This document shows, one piece after another, positions 1 through 11,691 of a DNA stretch of 64,000 bases (within the stretch, counting starts at the first letter, position 1; the number at the start of each line of letters is the position of its first letter). The DNA is from Acridotheres tristis (taxonomy: Eukaryota; Chordata; Aves; Passeriformes; Sturnidae), in NCBI GenBank assembly GCA_037013685.1, contig CM072884.1, forward strand, positions 98,312,048 to 98,376,047, read 5' to 3'. The notes below the pieces were generated by a model that ran no database searches, was not told the DNA's origin, and saw only the letters and a program-made list of their open reading frames with translations. The translations under genes were made by a program, and so were the position numbers.

Positions 1-566
1 TGTCACTTGTGATTGACGGTTCTGACATTTCAAACTTGTTTGGGGTGGCAGGATGCCTCCAGAGAACATCCCACGGAACAACAGAAAAGCTGGGAAGAGC
101 ATTCCAGGCTAGGCAAGCCCACTCTCAAGGAAGACTTTTTTGCTTTGATTTGCTTTGTGTTCCTACCTTGGCTGTGTCAGAACATCAGAGCCAGAGTAAG
201 ACTAGGAGGACCCCAAAAGGGAGAGCATTTCCCTCGAGCATGGGAACCCACGCACTGACAGCCTGGGAGGGGCAGCCTCTGTTCCTCCTGCTGCAGTGGG
301 GTCTGTGAGTGCTGAGTGCCTCTCCTCCCTGATCTGCAGGAAGCCTTCTGCAGGGGGAAGGTTGTCAGGGAAAGGGACAATTGGTGGACCTGAGGGAACG
401 GCCCAGATCTGGGAGTAATGAGGCTCAAAGCATGAATCTCTTCAGTTTTGGCACTTTCCAAAAGTGAGGAATCTATGGCCGCCCTGAAGTGCTGGGGAGA
501 CAATCAGCATTATGTACTGGTGTGGCTGATTCTGGGCATAAGAGAGGGATTCAGCTTTCTTCCCTG
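1..566. other. Unique non-coding sequence
   Basis: No recognisable gene or repeat. Frames of about 80-108 codons are open on both strands, but they overlap one another and match nothing I know. The sequence is slightly GC-richer than most of the window. Confidence 0.5.
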
Positions 567-623
567 TATCATCATATCATATCATATCATATCATATCAT
601 ATCATATCATATCATATCATATC
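567..623. repeat. (ATCAT)n pentanucleotide microsatellite
   Basis: Ten perfect ATCAT units run from 571 to 620, with partial units on both sides. An open frame crosses it only because the pentamer lacks a stop codon in that frame, giving an IISYH-type peptide repeat. A length-polymorphic locus is likely. Confidence 0.95.
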
Positions 624-689
624 CCTCCCTAGGAAATAAAATATGGAGGTACTGGAGCACCAAAGAAAGGAAACAGAGTTGTTGAGGGG

Positions 690-981
690 TCGGAAGCACG
701 TCTTATGAGGAGCAACTAAAGAAAAATGTGATAAGCCTCAAGTCACACCGGGGGAGGTTTAGATTGGCCGTTAGGAAAAACTTCTTCACTGAAAACATGA
801 TCAGGCATTAGAACTAGCTTCTCAGGGAAGTGATGGGATCAACAACCCTGGAAGTGTTCACAAAAACAGGGAGATGTGGCAACTTGGGGATTAGTGGTGA
901 ACATGGCAGTGCTGGGTGATCAGTTGGACTTGGTGAACTTGGTGGCCATTTTCAACCTTAACAGCCTTATGATTCTATGAT
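690..981 (+). mobile_element. CR1 LINE, truncated 3' end
   Basis: This is the 3' end of a chicken-repeat-1 (CR1) non-LTR retrotransposon in sense orientation. The stretch at 752-790 translates as GRFRLAVRKNFFT, which corresponds to the conserved C-terminal CR1 ORF2 segment RFRLDIRKNFFTE. It is followed by the usual 'gggaagtgatgg', 'ctggaagtgttca' and 'gttggacttggtgaacttggtgg' blocks. The element ends with the CR1-type tail 'ttatgattctatgat' at about 967-981. It is severely 5'-truncated, as is typical of CR1, and has a further internal loss near 715-740, where the sequence jumps from the 'cttatgagga' block straight to 'cctcaagtcacacc'. Several in-frame stops show it is dead. Confidence 0.9.
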
Positions 982-2570
982 AAACATAACATATCTTTGT
1001 CCCTGGACAAAGATGATATGCCTCAGCACCAGTTTTCTGGCTGAATCCCAGATAGGGCTCTGGTTGCCCGAGTACAGCTGGCAGAGATGCCCTGTGCATA
1101 CAGTCAGTCTCAGCTCCTTTGCTGCTATTTAAAAGCAGCACCTTTGTCACTCCATGCATTGGGACACAAACCAGGCCATTCATTAATATTCTACCAACAA
1201 CACACCTTCCTTCCCCTTCGCCTTCCCCTTCCCCAGTAGAAACAACTTGAAAAAACCCCACAAAATCCTGTTGTTCTGTCTTCCCTCTATTACTCATTCA
1301 TCCATAACTGATCCTGGTAGATCATCTGTGGCAAAAGTGGTGGTGTCTCACAGGAATTGCCTTGTCAAATCCTGTTCCTATCTCAGTGACCCATGAAGCT
1401 TCCAGGATACTCTGCAGCCAATCCCTATAGTGTTTTCTTTTCAAATATTTGGTTTAGAGACACTTTAGCTCTCACTGCTCCTGCCCATGAAACTAAGAGC
1501 CCAGATCTCCCCCCTTACTGTGATGGAGCACCTTTGGACAGTTTCCTGAACACCTCTGTTTTTTTCTAGAATTGGTTTTTGCAGCATGTCTCACCTGATG
1601 CCACTACACAAGCCAAGGAATGTCCCCAGGCTGCTTTCTGAGTCTCTCCATTGTTTTCCTATCATTCCACAGCAGGTGCTTGGCACTGCCTGCACGAGGC
1701 AAAGCCGTGCTCTGCTGAGCAGTGCTGGCAGCCTTGCTCTCACCCAGACACACAGACAACCTGGTGCTGCTCAATGCACATCACTGTAGGGGGATTCTTG
1801 GTGGGTGCTGCTGTGGGGAATGGGGCTAGCAGGGCACTGAGGGTTGAGATTAAGTGTCTGCTGGGGTTGAGTGGAAATTGGACTTTTCCTCAGTTCATGG
1901 GAATCTATCCCTGCAATAAAGCTGCTTCTTGGCTTGGGGTGTAAAGACCACGAAAACATGTCTGTCTGCAGGATAGGAGGAACAAGGCATGTCTGTGATA
2001 TTTGCAGAGGGTTTTGGGAGAGCCTTGGTCCTGATGCCTTCAGCCAGGTTACTTTTAGAAAAATGGAAGATGAGCTTAGTGGAGCACATATCTAGAGTCT
2101 CTCCTCCAGCCCACCCTGCCTGAGAACACTTCTCTTAGTGGCCCAGGCAAGGGAGAGAATTGAACAAACCAGGATCAAATGGAGATAGCATTGGTGCACA
2201 GACCTATTGTTAGACTGTGCACGACTATCAGCCTGCCCTCCCATGAACTAGTTTAGGAATGAGAGAGTTAGAACTCCTGTGGAGAAAGCAGAGAACTGGA
2301 GACAGTTCACCAAAAGCCTTACAGACACATGTTCCTGTCCCATCCCAGTTTTTTGCCTCCTTTAATCTTCCTCCACACACAAGCAGGTGTTTGGGTGGCA
2401 GAAACCAGTAAGAGGTTAATTAGAGCACAGATTAATGCTGGATGTCACATGGTCTGTCCTAGCAGCTCTATCACATGTGACAGGGTGCTGCACTTGCTGG
2501 CACAAACCAAAGCTCCCCTCATCTTGCTGGGTTTTCCCTTATTGTGTTCTGCAAATAAAGCCTGCCTCAT
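982..2570. other. Unique non-coding sequence
   Basis: No gene or known interspersed repeat recognised. A short imperfect CT-rich run lies near 1205-1235 ('ccttcccc' repeated). Frames up to 125 codons are chance; the longest, 920-1297 on the minus strand, runs into the CR1 tail and the CT-rich run. Confidence 0.5.
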
Positions 2571-2592
2571 GTCTGTCTGTCTGTCTGTCTGT
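2571..2592. repeat. (GTCT)n tetranucleotide microsatellite
   Basis: Five and a half perfect GTCT units. Short, but possibly variable between individuals. Confidence 0.9.
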
Positions 2593-5500
2593 AAGTGCTC
2601 TCTGACATAAGGTAGGTAGAACATCTTTACTGATGCATGGTTCCAAGTGCCTTGTTCCACCCTGGTACAGAATATCCCACCTGTTCATGGCCCAGCATCT
2701 CATAGAATATTTCCAGGATGGAAATGAACACAGCCACAATATATTTTTTAAATTATTTTCTTTTAAACCTCTAATACTATGATTATCCTCGTATATATTG
2801 AAAATACCCTCTTTTGCACTGACTTGCTTTTTTTTCAGTTCTGATTTTGGGCGTGGGGTTTCTTATTGCTGGAGGCTTTATAGGGCTATTAGTGCTCCTG
2901 TAAAAAAGAAAATCGCTGGCAACCAAACCAACAGCTACACACAGAGTGAGATCTGTTGCAAAAACTTTCAGTGTCAGATATGCTAGAAAATCCAAAGAGA
3001 ATGTAGTGATGAAATAATCTTCAGTAAGAAATGTTCTTAAACATTCTACTGAGAATTATATTGAGTATTTTCGATTGAATTTTAATGTGGGGGTTTTTTT
3101 CCAGATGGTTGAGGAAGGATACTGGTATGACAGATAGCAGCTTTAAATGCACATGCCTGTTTAACTTGACAGTTTGCAAACAATGGAGTGACAAAGTTCA
3201 TGAGCTGCACAAGGAGCCATCTCAAGCACTCCACAATTGTCATTTATGACCAGCACCCCATCCACAGAGCCCCCACCTTGTGAGCCACAAATGTACCTGC
3301 ATGAGCTGTCCTGATCCCTCACAGGGGAGGTGGGAATTGTCCCACAGCAAACCCAATGTGCCTGAGGAGTGGGGCAAAGGTTTCCTTGAGACATCAAATT
3401 CAACAAGAGCCTGGGATGCCTGGGCCAGCTGTGCAGGAGGGCTCTGTGTTCCAAGGCATCCAGCTCCCTTCTCAGGGCTGTGCAACACATGATGTACCCC
3501 AGAGCCCCAGATTAAATGCCCTGTGCTGAGGGCTTCGCTCTGGTACCACAGCACTGAGGTTGTGGGGAGGGTCTGTCTTTCATTCATGGGTGCATGGCAA
3601 TGGAATGAGGCTGCCTGCATGCGAATCTGAGGAGTGAGCAACACGGCTCACATGGGAATCTTTGTGGTCCCTAGTGCTGAGGAAGGAGACTGGCTTCATG
3701 GAATGGTATCTAAATGGATGGAAGCTGGCTGAGGGAAAATAAGAGCAAGAAAGCTGTCTCTCTGAGGCACTGGCAAGAAGGTTGCTTGAGCTGCAGCACA
3801 AGATTACTGTCTCCCATCGCCTGCTTGTGCTTTGCCCACTAAGCAAATAGGACCACATCAAATAAATAACTCAGCCAGACAAGTCTATCAGTTTTATCTT
3901 CTCCACAGAAACAATCTGAAATACCTCTGATAAAAGCCGGCAGCTCAGGCTAAAACTGGGCCACATGATTAACAATTTATCCTTTTGCTTATTTTTTCTC
4001 AGCAATCTATGCTAAGGTTTTTCATCTTCATCTGTATCAAAGGCTGATGTTTTGTTCTTCTCTACTGCTTTCATTCAGTGTTTGGAACAGCAAATTTATT
4101 TGTACAGAGCTAGGAAAGCTTTGGTTTTTCTCAGTGTGATTTTTCAAGTGCATAGTGTTGCTGTTATATATTTCCTTTTTATCAGAAAAGCAGACTGATC
4201 TTTCTCTTGTAATGCAAGCCTAAAAACTGACCATGTGCCAGTTTCTGGTTTTCTGTTACTGGGTTCCAGCTGCAGAAGTCAATTTCCTGTCATGCAGTCT
4301 AAGTTCAGCTTCAGATGAAAGGATACTGCAGACAGTAGAGGCAGAGGGTTTGATGCAAAATGGTAACGTGCATTTCCTATTTGCAAAAGGATCAATCTGC
4401 CCATGAAGATCACTCTGATGAGAATTCCAGCTGTTATAGTGAGGAAATTATGGGAGTGATAGAGGGATTCCACTTAAACAGGTGAGAATGAGCAGAAGGA
4501 GGACCAGGAAGAAGTAGGAAAGGGAATAAGAGCCATTTGAAGAAAAGAGGAATAAAATTAGAGAGATAGCAGCATAAAAAGGAAGATGAGATGGGAAGCC
4601 AGGTGTGGGGCTTTGGTGTCTGAAATGCATGGAGTGGGTACTATGGCAGGGGTGGAACAAAACATATGCAAAGCATTGAGTGAGCAAGCAGGAAAGGGAG
4701 TCACTGTACTTGGATCTGCTTGTGCCCCTGGGATCCTAAAAAGCTTATTTTGATTCTCAGTAGTGTCAAAGATCTCCAGTGGTGTTTTTAACTAGTTTTT
4801 AGGGCAATTAAAACAGTGGTCGAAACTCAAAAGTGCTGTATTGTGAATGAGAAATAAGACATGAGCACAGATTGTATCTTTAAGAGGCCACTGTTAGTTG
4901 CAATCCCCACTGTGACAAATAGAAAAGTCTATCATTGTCTCGGCAGCTGAGCACAAGTGCCTGATGTTCCATAAGGAGGAATTCAGACTGCTGGTTTTGT
5001 CACCAAACTCATCTATTGTTTTTCATCTTATTAAATGGTGTGTCCTTACAAACCTGCACATCTTCAAGTTAGTGAGTAAAAGAATGTAAACCTCACTGCA
5101 AATTGCCATTTTGTATTGTGTCCTCACCCTCCTTACACCAGCTTAGCTCTGCCTTAGCTTCACTGCCCTTTAGACTCTAGGAAGCTGAGTAATAATCTTG
5201 ACACCCTAGCTATTGCTTTTTTCAGGCTAACTTGCACATTGGATGTAAGATAGGTATTCATATACAGGCAACATGAACTAAAGGTTCATTTAAAAGCACA
5301 AATCTTCTCTTGCCTGGCAAATCAGGTATAGGTAAGCCTGAGAACAAGGGAAGAACTTCTGCAACATATGTCTGGCTTCTAAAATCCGTTTAAATATTAC
5401 AGTACAGTTCTTCCCATAAGAGAGATAAAAATAAGATTAAAAAGTCTAAGGGCATGAAAATCTAAGGACATGAAAATCAAACAAGATTAACAGCCACTAA

Positions 5501-8500
5501 GACAGATGTTTAGCTATTTCCTGCTGCTCTGTCCCAGACTAAAATCTTTCATTTCGAGCTTTACTTCTCATGTGTTCTCTATTTGCATGTTTATAACCAT
5601 TTCCTCATCTGCCAGGGAGAAAGTTGTCAAGATGTTTTCAATTTTGACCTCAATACAAAGTATACTGCACAGATAAAGTGTCCTGGATTGCTATTTTCAT
5701 GACAACATTTATGCCTTATACCCCTCTGCATCACATCAATGTAACTTCATTAGTCTTTGCTGACCAGGTATTTTACAATTCAGGCTTGCTCTGTGTGTAT
5801 TCTTGCATAGTTGATTTCAAATCCTGTCCTTACCCCATAAATTATGTCCATCTTGATCTCTTAATCAAATTTTTTCCCATTTCTGTGCCAGTGATTTTTC
5901 CATAGAGCCTTCACCTTAAAATTTGCTTTCCCAATGCCTCCAAAATTATTTGCTTGTCTGCCTTCATGCTCCTCCTTTTGATACCACTCCTTTTTTTTGT
6001 TTTGGTTTCTCAAACCTTTTACTACATAAATCATTACTGTACTATAGTCACTGTTTTATTCATTTGTTCTCTGACACACAGTATCTGGATGAGGTTCTTA
6101 CACACCACTTGTTTCAGAGTATCCATTGCCTTGCAGTTCTCCCTCATTGAATCAGCTCTAAAATCACTCTTTGGTAGCCTCTGGAGAATGGGTTCTATGT
6201 TTTCCTTCTAACAGTGAAAGGTGTAAACATTGTAGTCAGTTGAAAAGAATGAATTTATTAACTGTCAGGGTCTAAATCAACTTTCCTAAAGCCATTCTTC
6301 TTAACTACATGCAAAGAAGTGATTGTTAGTAATTATTATGTATAAAGATGCATTAAACAATACACATTTGTATGAAAAACATTCTATATTTTCTTTCTTG
6401 CTACTTTCCCATCAAGACAGAAATGACTCTACCAGCATTCAAATAATCTGATATCTACAGTAAATACGGACAGCAATAACCTACAAAAACTCTCATCTAA
6501 TTTTCCACTTGGTGAACAAGACTAGGTATTTTTCTATTTTGATATGTTCTGAATGTTATTTATTGAAAAGTTCATAGTAATCATAAATCTACAACATTTA
6601 GAAAGTAGAAACTAATTTCTATGTAAGTGAATAGCATTTGTCGCACTGGATGGCAAAATCTTGAGTTCAGATAGTGTAAAACAAAATCACTTTTTGAGAC
6701 AAAAAGGAAAAATTTAGGTTAACTGAGCTGTAAAACTTGTACTGTTTTGTCTTCTGGCTGATTATCAGGGTAATGTTGAATTTGGTTGAATTTTACTGAA
6801 GAAGAAACTGACACCCTTGATCCAACAACGTTTTTCTTATCTGACCTGTCTACTTACTCCCTTTCTGCATCAATTTTAGTGGTTTTAAGTGTTCCTAATT
6901 GAAATTTAAATATGAATACGTATTCTTTTTCTTTCCTCCTTTTGTCTTCATCAAGAAGGTATCTGAATACTAAACCAAACAACCTTTTCTGCTAACAAAT
7001 CTGAAATGCCAGCATTGTGCACTTTATTAATATATAGGGAGACTGGGAGGGCAGGAGCTTCAAAAGCAGCCAGAAGAGGACACAGTGGAACTTAGAGACC
7101 AGGAGAAATAGTAATGCCAAGTCTGTATTACATCCAGTGCCTGAAATATCAAGAGACAGCTAAACACTGTGCTATGGAAAGTGAAAAGGCAGTGATCGTT
7201 GAAGACATGGTTTACAAGGCACCTCAAAAAGGTAATTTGCCTGAAAGGAAGGCTGGACAAAGTCACTTTTGCTTAAAAAACAATAGAAACATACTTTCAG
7301 AGAAACCTGAATGGATGAAAAAGAAAACAAATCTCATGGAACAGGAGAAGGAAAACTTGTCCTCACATCACCTGGCTGGTGAGCTCTGTGTTGCTCCACT
7401 TGCACCTGTATTGACTGGGAGAACACTGGAGAGCCAGAACAATGGCAGAGTGAGATCATAGTAAAGAAATAAGCTATTCTGATTCATCCTGTATAGAAGT
7501 CCAATAGTCAAGCCAGAACATGACAGAGAAGTAAATCCCCAAATTAGCTGTAGTATTAGGGCAATTAAAGAGAATCCTTAAAGTACCCTATTCAATTTTC
7601 AAAGTCTAGTGCTAGCAGATACCTCAGGAAAAAGTGACTAGGAAAAAAGCAAATACTTTTCTTTGAAATGATAGATGCAAATAGAACTGTATTTCTGAGA
7701 AACCATGCAGGATGTTTTAGAATCAAAATGAGTTTGTTGATCTCAAAGCATTCTGCAAAGCTGCAAGTGTTCATTTGGAAGCAGGTACCATCAGGTGCAG
7801 GAAAAAGTGGAGAAGTTCCTCTGCTTTATCTGCTTATCCTCTGTATTATCTTATGTCCTTCTAGCAAGCGGCAACAAGTTTAAGAAAACCTGTATTGTCA
7901 CAAAGAAAATATAAAAAGGCTTTGGTTTGTTGTGACCCAAAAGAGAAGAAACTCCTTGACCCTTATTGCTCATGAGATCTAACAGCAGCTCAATAAAACA
8001 TGGAGTAAGCTGTTAGAATTCAAACCTTTAGATGGAGTCCATGATCCATGTGTTTCTACCAATGAGCTCAATCTCTTTGAGGCTTTTTCAAATTATCAGC
8101 ACTTGCCAGGTTCCCCACTTTTGTACTAAACTAGTGCTACACATAGTAACAGGTAATAGGCCTACATTTACAGCTCTTGAGGTTTTGCACCACAAATACT
8201 CAAGTCCATCACCCTTGTATTTGGTTGGTGATTTTTGTTGATCACTAAAGCTTGTTGACTAGCATTTTTGTTGCATCTTCCACACAGAAATCGAGGCAAA
8301 AAGCAAAACAATCTTTAAGACACAAAACAAAAATAAAATTACTGCAACAATAGCCCATTACTGGCTCTCAGATGTCATCTATATATTATGTTCCTCAATA
8401 TTGCTAAACAGACAATTTTAACGTTAATTTTGCAACAGTTCATAATGAACAGAGAAAAGCAAAGACTGGTGAACCAGTCCAAGGTGATATGGATGACAAG

Positions 8501-8794
8501 ACCAAATATCCAGTGTTTCAAGCCAAAGATCACAAGACAGAATAATGTGCAGAAAATTTAACTTAGGTTATTCTCTTCCCATTTCCTAAGTGTCTGACAG
8601 AAAGCTTCTCAAGTTTCTAAACCTTATTTTTAATTGGTACCTAAGGTGCCTGTTGATCTTATTATTTGTTCTGTTTAACTGCCTTGTCTTAATTGCTTTT
8701 CTACTTCTAGGGAAGAAAAGGAAAAGGCTATCAGTCTGCAGATTGAAAACTATTTTAAAATTGGAAACAACAGGTAAGATTTTTCAGGATAACC
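2593..8794. other. Unique AT-rich non-coding sequence
   Basis: About 6.2 kb without a supported gene. Open frames are short and scattered on both strands. The 115-codon frame at 7114-7461 (+) is not recognisable. 5.4-7.0 kb is particularly AT-rich. The only internal structure I noted is a 16-bp direct duplication at 5445-5476. Confidence 0.5.
5445..5476. repeat. 16-bp tandem duplication
   Basis: Two adjacent copies of 'tctaagggcatgaaaa' differing by one base (ggc versus gac). This is probably a slippage duplication with no evident function. Confidence 0.8.
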
Positions 8795-9295
8795 ATGAAT
8801 CAGTAATCACTAGTCCCATTGCTGGGCATTTTTGTCAATGACCTAAAGAAGCTATTTCATAATAAAATTCCCAAGTTTGCAGATGGTACTGAGCTCTTCC
8901 CAGTGGTCCAGTGCTATACCAAAGGCAAGTAACTCCAGAAAGAACTGATGTGCACAGAAAGGTGGAAGATATATTTAAGGCAGAGAAATATGAAGTGATG
9001 CAAAAGTAATCTGAAACTTATCTCCTTTATGTTCAACTACTATCTAACAGAGAAAATATCTTAGAGTACTCATTGACAGGTCAAAAAATAACTTAATAAA
9101 GAGCAGCAGCCAAAAAGGCCAATAAAATATTTATCATCAGGAAGGGGCCTAGGAATAAAATCAAGGGCATCATTTTGCTTCTATATATAACCAAGTCCTA
9201 TACTGAGTTCTGTGGTTATTCTGGCCTTCATATCTCAAGAGAAATTGAGTGGAGTTAGAGACAATGCCAACAAAGGCAACTACAAAAAATCATGT
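8795..9295 (+). mobile_element. Ancient CR1 reverse-transcriptase fragment
   Basis: This is a diverged fragment of the reverse-transcriptase part of a CR1 ORF2 in sense orientation. In frame from about 8828, the text reads IFVNDLKKLFHNKIPKFADG, matching the CR1 pattern IFVNDLDEGI-LSKFADDTKL. The second catalytic Asp of the FADD motif is Gly here (8885-8887). Downstream come degenerate equivalents of the 'LGVLVDN' block (9063-9085), the 'aagaaggccaat' block (9113-9125) and the 'caagggcatcattttgc' block (9162-9180). These are followed by 'tatctcaagaga..tagtggagtt' and 'gcaac' blocks up to about 9290. Many indels and stops imply an old insertion, closer in wording to CR1 families shared across archosaurs and turtles than to the young copies elsewhere in the window. 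The exact subfamily cannot be assigned by eye. Confidence 0.75.
8864..8896 (+). pseudogene. Relic CR1 RT catalytic motif (FADG)
   Basis: The in-frame residues IPKFADGTEL correspond to the SKFADDTKL motif of CR1 reverse transcriptase. One of the two metal-binding aspartates is replaced by glycine, so even this best-preserved segment could not encode an active enzyme. Confidence 0.7.
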
Positions 9296-9669
9296 AAAAT
9301 GGGGACAATAACAGTAAGATTGGCTATAAAAGTAACGTTTTCTTCCATGACAGCAAAGTTGAGATGAACAATGACTGAGCACTTAAATCTCTCAAATGCT
9401 TTGTTGAAGTGTTCAGCAAAGTGGACTCAGGCTCCTCTTGCATCATTCTCCAGAAAGCCACGAATATGGTTCAGATACTCCAGTGGAGTTTTTTAACACA
9501 TTCATAAGGCAAGAGAAGCTCTGGTTTTCATTCTTATTTTCAGCCAGGAGTTTAGCACCAGAGGATAGACAAGTGGAAGTAAAATCTACAGAATTTACAT
9601 TCCCACAATTTCTTTCAGACAAAAGGACCAAAACAAATTTCCCTCCTTCACAGTGGCTTCATTGTCTTT
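9296..9669. other. Unique non-coding sequence before an A tract
   Basis: No recognisable gene. Short overlapping frames on both strands at 9438-9671 are not convincing. The stretch ends at a 17-base A run, but I see no AATAAA just upstream that would suggest a retrocopy. Confidence 0.4.
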
Positions 9670-9686
9670 AAAAAAAAAAAAAAAAA
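9670..9686. repeat. Poly(A) run, 17 bases
   Basis: Seventeen consecutive A residues followed by 'gagtaagcagag'. There is no polyadenylation signal in the preceding 40 bases and no recognisable parent gene, so it is annotated only as a homopolymer. Confidence 0.9.
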
Positions 9687-9739
9687 GAGTAAGCAGAGTA
9701 ATTAATATTCATGAGTTATCCTCATGAAGGAAAGGAGTT

Positions 9740-9955
9740 TTCACGGCAAGCTAGGTGAATTAAGCCCTGGAGAAAGGCAGGCATTACGTTTCCTGCTGTT
9801 TCCTTGCCGTGCTATCTCCGTTCGTAAAGCAAGAGCTTTGTCTCCCTGTAGGACCTGACAGCCTAAGAAATGGGTCATTGCCTCGCTGCAGAGCGAGAGA
9901 ACAAAAGAGCACGATGTTTGTAAAAATGCTTCTTGCAGACCAGGCACGTTTGTGT
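9740..9955. other. CpG-retaining patch
   Basis: Nine CpG dinucleotides occur in roughly 215 bp of about 49% GC, for example in 'ttacgttt', 'tccgttcg', 'ctcgctgcagagcgag' and 'gcacgttt'. By my count this is an observed/expected ratio near 0.7, whereas much of the window looks strongly CpG-depleted. It is too short and too low in GC to be a classical CpG island. It may be a small unmethylated regulatory element or sequence conserved by selection. Confidence 0.4.
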
Positions 9956-11643
9956 TGGTGTTTTGGTTTAGGGAAAATTTGGGGAGAAAATTTGAATGGG
10001 GTTCTTCTAGGAAACAGATTTAAGCAGTTCTTCTCCTAACTGGTTTGGGGAAATATTTCCTCTGAGAGAAGTGGAACAAAAACTGTTTATTTAACAGGAA
10101 AAGGACTTCCTAGCACAAAAATGAACAATACTAAACAGAAAAACCCCTCATTGCTCTGAAGAGATGACAGATTCCTTTCCATGGTTTGCAGCCTGGCTCA
10201 CTCAGTCTGTTCTCAGTCCCTCCAGCACTGGAAATATCACAGCCCAGGCCAGGCCTGGGGGGACACAGTTGTGAGCTCCTGGTGCTCTTCTGGGTTTTCA
10301 GTCCAGAGCAGGTTCAAACAATTCCAAGAAAAAGGAAAAAAACTACAGTCCAGGGAGCTTTTTTGCCTCAGCTAGCCAGAAAAACTAACCAAGAGCAAAG
10401 GAGAGCTCTCTCCTGCTGTCCACTGCAGACAACACAGCCTGTGTGAAGGATGAGAGGGAGCAGGTGCAGTCTCTGATAACAAACTCTGCACCTCTTCTCT
10501 CCCCCTGCACTCCTGGAACCAGTCTTAATGCTGCAGAACTCAATATTCAACACCAACAGAACAGATGACTGAGGATACAAACATCATAAAGTCACTTCAA
10601 GACTTTTGGCTTGGAAGACAGGAGGTCAGAGGATGCTGGCACAGCTCCATGGCCAGCAAGGCTGCACCTGTGAGTGGTGGGAATGGAGAGCCAGCATCTC
10701 CTCCTCTGGGTAACAATCAGACAGAGAATTTCCATCTGAGGAGGGAATTTAGAAATATTTGCAATTTGAGCAAACTAGGTTAATGAAATATCTACTGCTA
10801 TGAAATGCCAAATTGAAATATTTCCAGTTGGCATGACAAGCTTTTCTCTTTGCCAGGCTGCTCACCTGTCTCTGCCAGGCTCTTGGCATGTGATTTCCAG
10901 TAGAAGGCAAATCCTTCAGGGTCTGCCTCATGCATCCTTTTGCAGAGCTCAGTCTCAGTGTATGTATCCAAAATGGAGGTAAAACTGACCTGGAGAGGAC
11001 TTATATGACTTGGCTCATAGAAAGAGCCAAGTTTCAAAGAAGAATGTTTAGGCTGATGTTAATACAATATGACAGGTTGGATTGTGAATCAGTCAGTTTG
11101 AAAAGGATATCGTTGAGATGGGAAAGTTTTCAATAGAGCTGAGACCTCCAAATGTTAGGGAGAGTCCAGCATGTACACCTCTTATTTTAGTTTCTCTTCA
11201 TTTAACCCCTGTTTCTGTCACATCTGTTTTCTACCACTGGATCATAAAAAATCTTATTTGGATTCAATGTGACTCACAGTAAACCATGCATTCAGCTGGA
11301 ATAGAGAAATTTTGGTGTGTATCCACAAATAATTTGATTTTTACTCATTTGGTTGCTATGCCAAATAATTTAATGAATGTTTTCTGAAACAAAATGTCAG
11401 CCTGTGGCATGACTGCAAACTGTTCAATAGATGTATTCTTACCTGTGTTCATTATTATTGCAAATCTGCATTAAAACATTGGCTGACCCCAATGATTGAT
11501 ATAAGAACTCAACTTCATGGATTACCTATGCTCCTAATTAAGCCTTTTCTATAGCTTACTGTCCCAGGTAAGCTGGGATATACACATTCTTCATGTATAT
11601 TTTGTATTTTTAAAGTAATATAAAATTACAGAAAATAAATATT
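9956..11643. other. Unique non-coding sequence
   Basis: No gene or known repeat recognised. The 10.18-10.72 kb part is GC-richer and carries overlapping chance frames on both strands. The remainder is AT-rich. Confidence 0.5.
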
Positions 11644-11691
11644 AAAACAAAACAAAACAAAACAAAAACCAAAACAAAACACAAAAGCACA
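11644..11691. repeat. (AAAAC)n pentanucleotide repeat
   Basis: An A-rich tract with a repeating AAAAC unit, about five clean copies followed by imperfect copies. It ends in 'cacaaaagcacaag'. Confidence 0.9.

Noticed and set aside
3280..3490. Possible CR1 fragment around 'catcaaattcaacaagagcc'
   Set aside because: Only one short phrase resembles CR1; the flanking sequence does not follow the element's order.
7114..7461. 115-codon + strand frame, possible small gene
   Set aside because: No recognised motif, no splice or promoter support, and length within chance expectation.
8590..8841. 83-codon frame with a hydrophobic, membrane-like stretch
   Set aside because: AT-rich DNA readily gives Leu/Phe/Ile runs, no family is recognised, and the end overlaps the old CR1.
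9296..9686. Possible processed pseudogene ending in a poly(A) run
   Set aside because: No AATAAA before the A run, no recognisable parent sequence and no visible target-site duplication.
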